A DNA stretch of 48,149 bases from an uncultured Nitrospira sp. GTDB taxonomy: Bacteria > Nitrospirota > Nitrospiria > Nitrospirales > Nitrospiraceae. This document shows positions 45,022-48,149 of this stretch, one piece after another. The DNA lies in NCBI GenBank assembly GCA_902500785.1, contig CABVRW010000027.1:1-48149 (forward strand), read 5' to 3'. The position numbers were made by a program, and so were the translations under genes. A model generated the notes under the pieces. It was not told the origin of the DNA. It made no database searches and worked only from the letters and a program-made list of their open reading frames with translations. The first letter of the stretch is position 1. The number at the start of each line of letters is the position of its first letter.

Positions 45022-45217
45022 GGGCGCATGTCCCGCAAGGTAACGCGGCATGGGTCCTGATCGGTCCTCGTGGTGAGGAACCGCCGACGCTGAATGTCGG
45101 ATCGGAGGGGATTACGCCATGCTGAGGGGGGTATTGGTTCTCAGCGAGCCGGACAGCGTGTTGATGACCGTAGGATACGGGCCGGGCATGTGGCTGGTGT
45201 CCCGGATCGGCGGCTGA
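45018..45217 (+). other. Two chained micro-ORFs before the second ATPase
   Basis: ATG 45018 opens a 35-codon frame ending at TGA 45123. ATG 45119 (GGAGGGG 8 nt upstream) opens a 32-codon frame (LVLSEPDSVLMTVGYGPGMW) ending at TGA 45215. Starts and stops overlap. They may be remnants of one gene broken by frameshifts, or leader peptides. No family is recognised. Confidence 0.3.
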
Positions 45218-45261
45218 TGGGCCAGCGTCATGTATCCGAACGAGTTCGAGAGGAGACGGAT

Positions 45262-47931
45262 GTGAGAACGGAGACCGTGAATAGGCCGACATCAGAGGCT
45301 ACTCCTGTGGCTTCATGGCATGTGCATTCCTCATCAGACGTGGCCCAGAAACTAACCGTCGATCCGCAGATGGGTCTGAGTGCCGATGAAGTCGCTCGAC
45401 GCTTGTCGACCTATGGGATGAACGCCATTCTAGAGCATCGTGGCCGCGGTCCGTGGCGGATGCTGCTGGACCAGTTCACCGATTTCATGATCCTTGTCCT
45501 GATCGGCGCCGCGGTGATTTCTGGCCTGATTGGGGAGCCGTCTGATGCGATCGCCATTGTGGTCATCGTGCTGCTGAACGGCATGATCGGGTTCATCCAG
45601 GAATATCGGGCCGAGCGGGCGGTGGCCGCGCTCAAGTTGCTCGCGGCGCCGAGCGCCACGGTGCTGCGTGACGGCCAACAGACGACGATTCCCGCCTCGC
45701 AGCTCGTCCCGGGCGATGTCGTGGTGCTGGAGGCCGGCGACGGCGTCCCGGCGGACGTACGGCTGGTCGAAACCGCCCAGCTGAAAATTGAGGAAGCCGC
45801 GCTCACCGGCGAGTCCGTGCCGGTGGACAAACAGGCGCGGCCGCTGACCGAGAGGGATCTCCCGCTGGGTGACCGTCTCAACATGGCCTACAAAGGCACC
45901 CTGGTCACGTATGGCCGCGGGACTAGCCTCGTCGTCGCGACTGGCATGCGAACGGAGCTGGGCAAGATCGCCACGCTGCTGCGGGAAGAAGACGAAGTCA
46001 AAACTCCGCTGCAGAAACGACTCGCGCAGTTCGGACAACGGCTGGCCATGGCGTCGCTCGCAATCTGCGCCATCGTCTTTTTCGTCGGCGTGCTCCGAGG
46101 CGAATCTGTGATTCTGATGTTCCTGACCGCGGTCAGCCTCGCAGTCGCCGCGATCCCTGAAGCGCTGCCGGCCGTCGTGACCGTGGCCTTAGCGCGGGGC
46201 GCCCGCAAGATGGTGAAGCAACAGGCCTTGATTCGGCGATTGCCTGCGGTCGAGACGCTCGGGTCTGTCTCTTACATCTGCTCTGACAAAACCGGGACCC
46301 TGACGCTGAACAAGATGCAGGTCGAGCAAGTAGTGGTGGCGGGTCAGGTCGCTGCGCAGGTCCCACAAGCTGGGACACATGGAGAGGCAGGAAGAATGTT
46401 CGGCCAGGCTCTGGCTCTGAGCAACGATGCCGTTCGTCAGGACAACGATCACGCGCTTGGCGATCCGACCGAAGTGGCGCTCTATGTCGCAGCGCATCAG
46501 GCTGGTTATGATAAGGAACGACTGCAGATCGCCTCGCCTCGGCTCGCTGAGCTGCCCTTCGACTCGGATCGCAAGTGTATGACGACGTTCCATCGCGAAG
46601 GGCCAGGCATCGTCGCGTTCACTAAGGGTGCACCGGAGCGGGTTATTGGATGGTGTGAGACGACCCACGACGGAAGCGGGCGTGTGCCGCTCAAGAAGAA
46701 CGTCGTCCTCGACCAGGCGGAGCGGATGGCGGCTGAGGGGCTGCGGGTGCTCGCGGTTGCGTTTCGGCAGTGGCCCGCCGTACCGAGCGAACTCTCGGCT
46801 GAACTGGTCGAGCGTGACCTCGTCTTCCTGGGATTGGTTGGGTTGCTGGACCCCCCCCGGACGGAAGTCCATGAGGCGGTGAAACTCTGCCAATCAGCCG
46901 GCATCACGCCGGTGATGATCACCGGCGATCATCCGACCACCGCCCGCGCCATCGCGAAGCGGCTGGGAATCATCACGAACGACGATGTCGTGATGACCGG
47001 GCAGGAACTGGCGCACCTCGCGCTGGAGAATTTTGAGGAGCAGGTCGAGCGGATCAGGGTTTATGCGAGAGTGACGCCGGAGCAGAAGATCAAGATTGTG
47101 AAAGCCCTCCAAGACAAAGGTGCGTTCGTAGCCATGACCGGCGACGGCGTGAACGACGCGCCGGCGCTCAAGCGGGCCGACATCGGTGTCGCGATGGGTG
47201 TGACGGGCACGGATGTGGCGCGCGAATCGTCGCACATGATTCTGCTGGACGATAACTTCGCGACGATCGTGAGCGCGGTGCGGGAGGGGCGGCGGATCTT
47301 CGACAATATCCGGCGGTTCATCAAGTATACGATGACCAGCAACGCGGGCGAGATCTGGACCATTTTTCTCGCGCCGTTCTTGGGATTGCCGATTCCGCTG
47401 TTGCCCATCCACATTCTCTGGATCAATCTCGTGACGGACGGCTTGCCCGGCCTTGCGCTCGCGGCAGAGCCGGAAGAACGAGGGCTCATGCAACGATCGC
47501 CGAGACCGCCGAACGAGAGCATCTTCGCGCATGGCATGTGGCAGGACATCCTCTGGGTCGGCCTGCTCATGGGCGGCGTGTCGTTGTTGACGCAGGCCTG
47601 GGCCTATCGGACCGGCCATGCCCATTGGCAGACGATGGTGCTCACGGTCTTGACCTTGTCGCAAATGGGCAACGTGCTGGCGATTCGCTCGGAGCGCGAG
47701 TCCTTCTTTACGTTAGGACCGTTGACGAATCGTCCTTTGCTGGCCGCTGTGCTCCTGGCCTTCGCGCTGCAGATGAGCACCATCTACATTCCCGCGCTCA
47801 ATCCGATCTTCAAGACCGAGCCGCTGGATCTGGATGAGTTGCTGGTCTGTCTTATCCTGTCGTCGGTGGTCTTCATTGGCGTTGAACTCCAGAAATGGAT
47901 GATCCGGCGAGGATGGCTGATGCGAGCATGA
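45262..47931 (+). CDS. P2A-type (Ca2+-type) cation ATPase II
   Basis: An 889-residue P-type ATPase from GTG 45262 (GAGGAG 7-8 nt upstream). Motifs: EAALTGESVPVDK, AAIPEALPAVVTV (helix 4), CSDKTGTLTLNKM with phospho-Asp342, MTGDGVNDAPALKRADIGVA and helix 6 NLVTDGLPGLALAAEP. PEALP plus TDGLP-x-LAL fit the Ca2+/Mn2+ exporting SERCA/PMR1 group. It probably pumps Ca2+ out of the cytoplasm. It is the second P2 pump within 2 kb and differs in helix 6 from the first. Confidence 0.92.
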   Translation: MRTETVNRPTSEATPVASWHVHSSSDVAQKLTVDPQMGLSADEVARRLSTYGMNAILEHRGRGPWRMLLDQFTDFMILVLIGAAVISGLIGEPSDAIAIVVIVLLNGMIGFIQEYRAERAVAALKLLAAPSATVLRDGQQTTIPASQLVPGDVVVLEAGDGVPADVRLVETAQLKIEEAALTGESVPVDKQARPLTERDLPLGDRLNMAYKGTLVTYGRGTSLVVATGMRTELGKIATLLREEDEVKTPLQKRLAQFGQRLAMASLAICAIVFFVGVLRGESVILMFLTAVSLAVAAIPEALPAVVTVALARGARKMVKQQALIRRLPAVETLGSVSYICSDKTGTLTLNKMQVEQVVVAGQVAAQVPQAGTHGEAGRMFGQALALSNDAVRQDNDHALGDPTEVALYVAAHQAGYDKERLQIASPRLAELPFDSDRKCMTTFHREGPGIVAFTKGAPERVIGWCETTHDGSGRVPLKKNVVLDQAERMAAEGLRVLAVAFRQWPAVPSELSAELVERDLVFLGLVGLLDPPRTEVHEAVKLCQSAGITPVMITGDHPTTARAIAKRLGIITNDDVVMTGQELAHLALENFEEQVERIRVYARVTPEQKIKIVKALQDKGAFVAMTGDGVNDAPALKRADIGVAMGVTGTDVARESSHMILLDDNFATIVSAVREGRRIFDNIRRFIKYTMTSNAGEIWTIFLAPFLGLPIPLLPIHILWINLVTDGLPGLALAAEPEERGLMQRSPRPPNESIFAHGMWQDILWVGLLMGGVSLLTQAWAYRTGHAHWQTMVLTVLTLSQMGNVLAIRSERESFFTLGPLTNRPLLAAVLLAFALQMSTIYIPALNPIFKTEPLDLDELLVCLILSSVVFIGVELQKWMIRRGWLMRA

Positions 47932-48149
47932 GCCCTCGTCGAACGACGCGCAGGACTCATGCAGGCAATCGCTGACCTTGTGTCGCCTGCGCTGCTCCGG
48001 GGATGTGCGTCCACGTTCCGGATCTATGGCCGCCCACGCCGGATGAGCCAGCCCGGACCATCTACATGTCTCTCGAAACCTGGCATTGTGATGGGTCAGG
48101 CCAGACAGACCACGGAAGAAATCGATTCAGTTCAGAACTGTCTCGAAGG
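47932..48149 (+). other. Right end of the window
   Basis: A frame from ATG 48003 stays open to the edge (about 48 codons) with no ribosome site or known motif, so its status cannot be decided. No terminator was seen after the ATPase stop. Confidence 0.3.

Noticed and set aside
1-48149. CRISPR arrays, rRNA, riboswitches, prophage
   Set aside because: No regularly spaced repeats, rRNA sequence or phage genes were recognised on either strand.

Overview
The window is GC-rich, gene-dense chromosomal DNA from a bacterium that is most likely a Nitrospira-like member of the Nitrospirota. That placement is inference. It rests on the gene mix: a Thermus-type isocitrate dehydrogenase beside a DabA/DabB inorganic-carbon transporter, PEP synthase, a DUF1800/DUF1501 secreted pair, a bacterial topoisomerase VI and sigma-54 control. 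No rRNA or other taxonomic marker is present.

Layout. 0-2.7 kb: topoisomerase VI B (5' end cut by the window) and A. 2.7-7.2 kb: a PII-like small protein, small secreted proteins, a cupredoxin-like lipoprotein and the DUF1800/DUF1501 pair. 7.2-10.5 kb: yacG, an NlpC/P60-like lipoprotein, pgm, a thioredoxin-fold protein and a 54-residue zinc ribbon. 10.6-17.6 kb: addB-addA recombination nuclease and a TPR lipoprotein. 17.6-19.3 kb: lgt, ytxH behind a near-consensus sigma-54 site, and tRNA-Leu(UAA). 19.65-19.93 kb: an IS3-type transposase remnant.

20.1-34.7 kb, all on the minus strand, is the most interesting part. It holds an MpsC-domain protein, isocitrate dehydrogenase split into two genes, folC, a 1090-residue DabA/MpsB, a cysD-like gene, a broken larB-like fragment, a sigma-54 response regulator with its PAS/GAF histidine kinase, a PII-like protein and the membrane partner DabB/MpsA. 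A nearly identical 17-bp element with GG-N10-GC (sigma-54) geometry lies about 40 nt upstream of both dabA and dabB, and a better-scoring sigma-54-like site lies upstream of icd. The model is a dispersed inorganic-carbon-acquisition regulon (MpsA, MpsB, MpsC, PII-like sensor, IDH) controlled by the two-component system encoded within it.

34.7-48.1 kb: a glucan phosphorylase remnant, ppsA, then a plus-strand ion and stress block (universal stress protein, CPA1 antiporter with TrkA-C domain, two P2-type ATPases). Between the two ATPases lie decayed pieces: a frameshifted DUF6868-like protein, a site-2 protease that has lost its catalytic segment, and a chain of micro-ORFs. A 31-residue membrane peptide with a strong ribosome site sits among them. 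No CRISPR array, rRNA, prophage or intact insertion sequence was seen.
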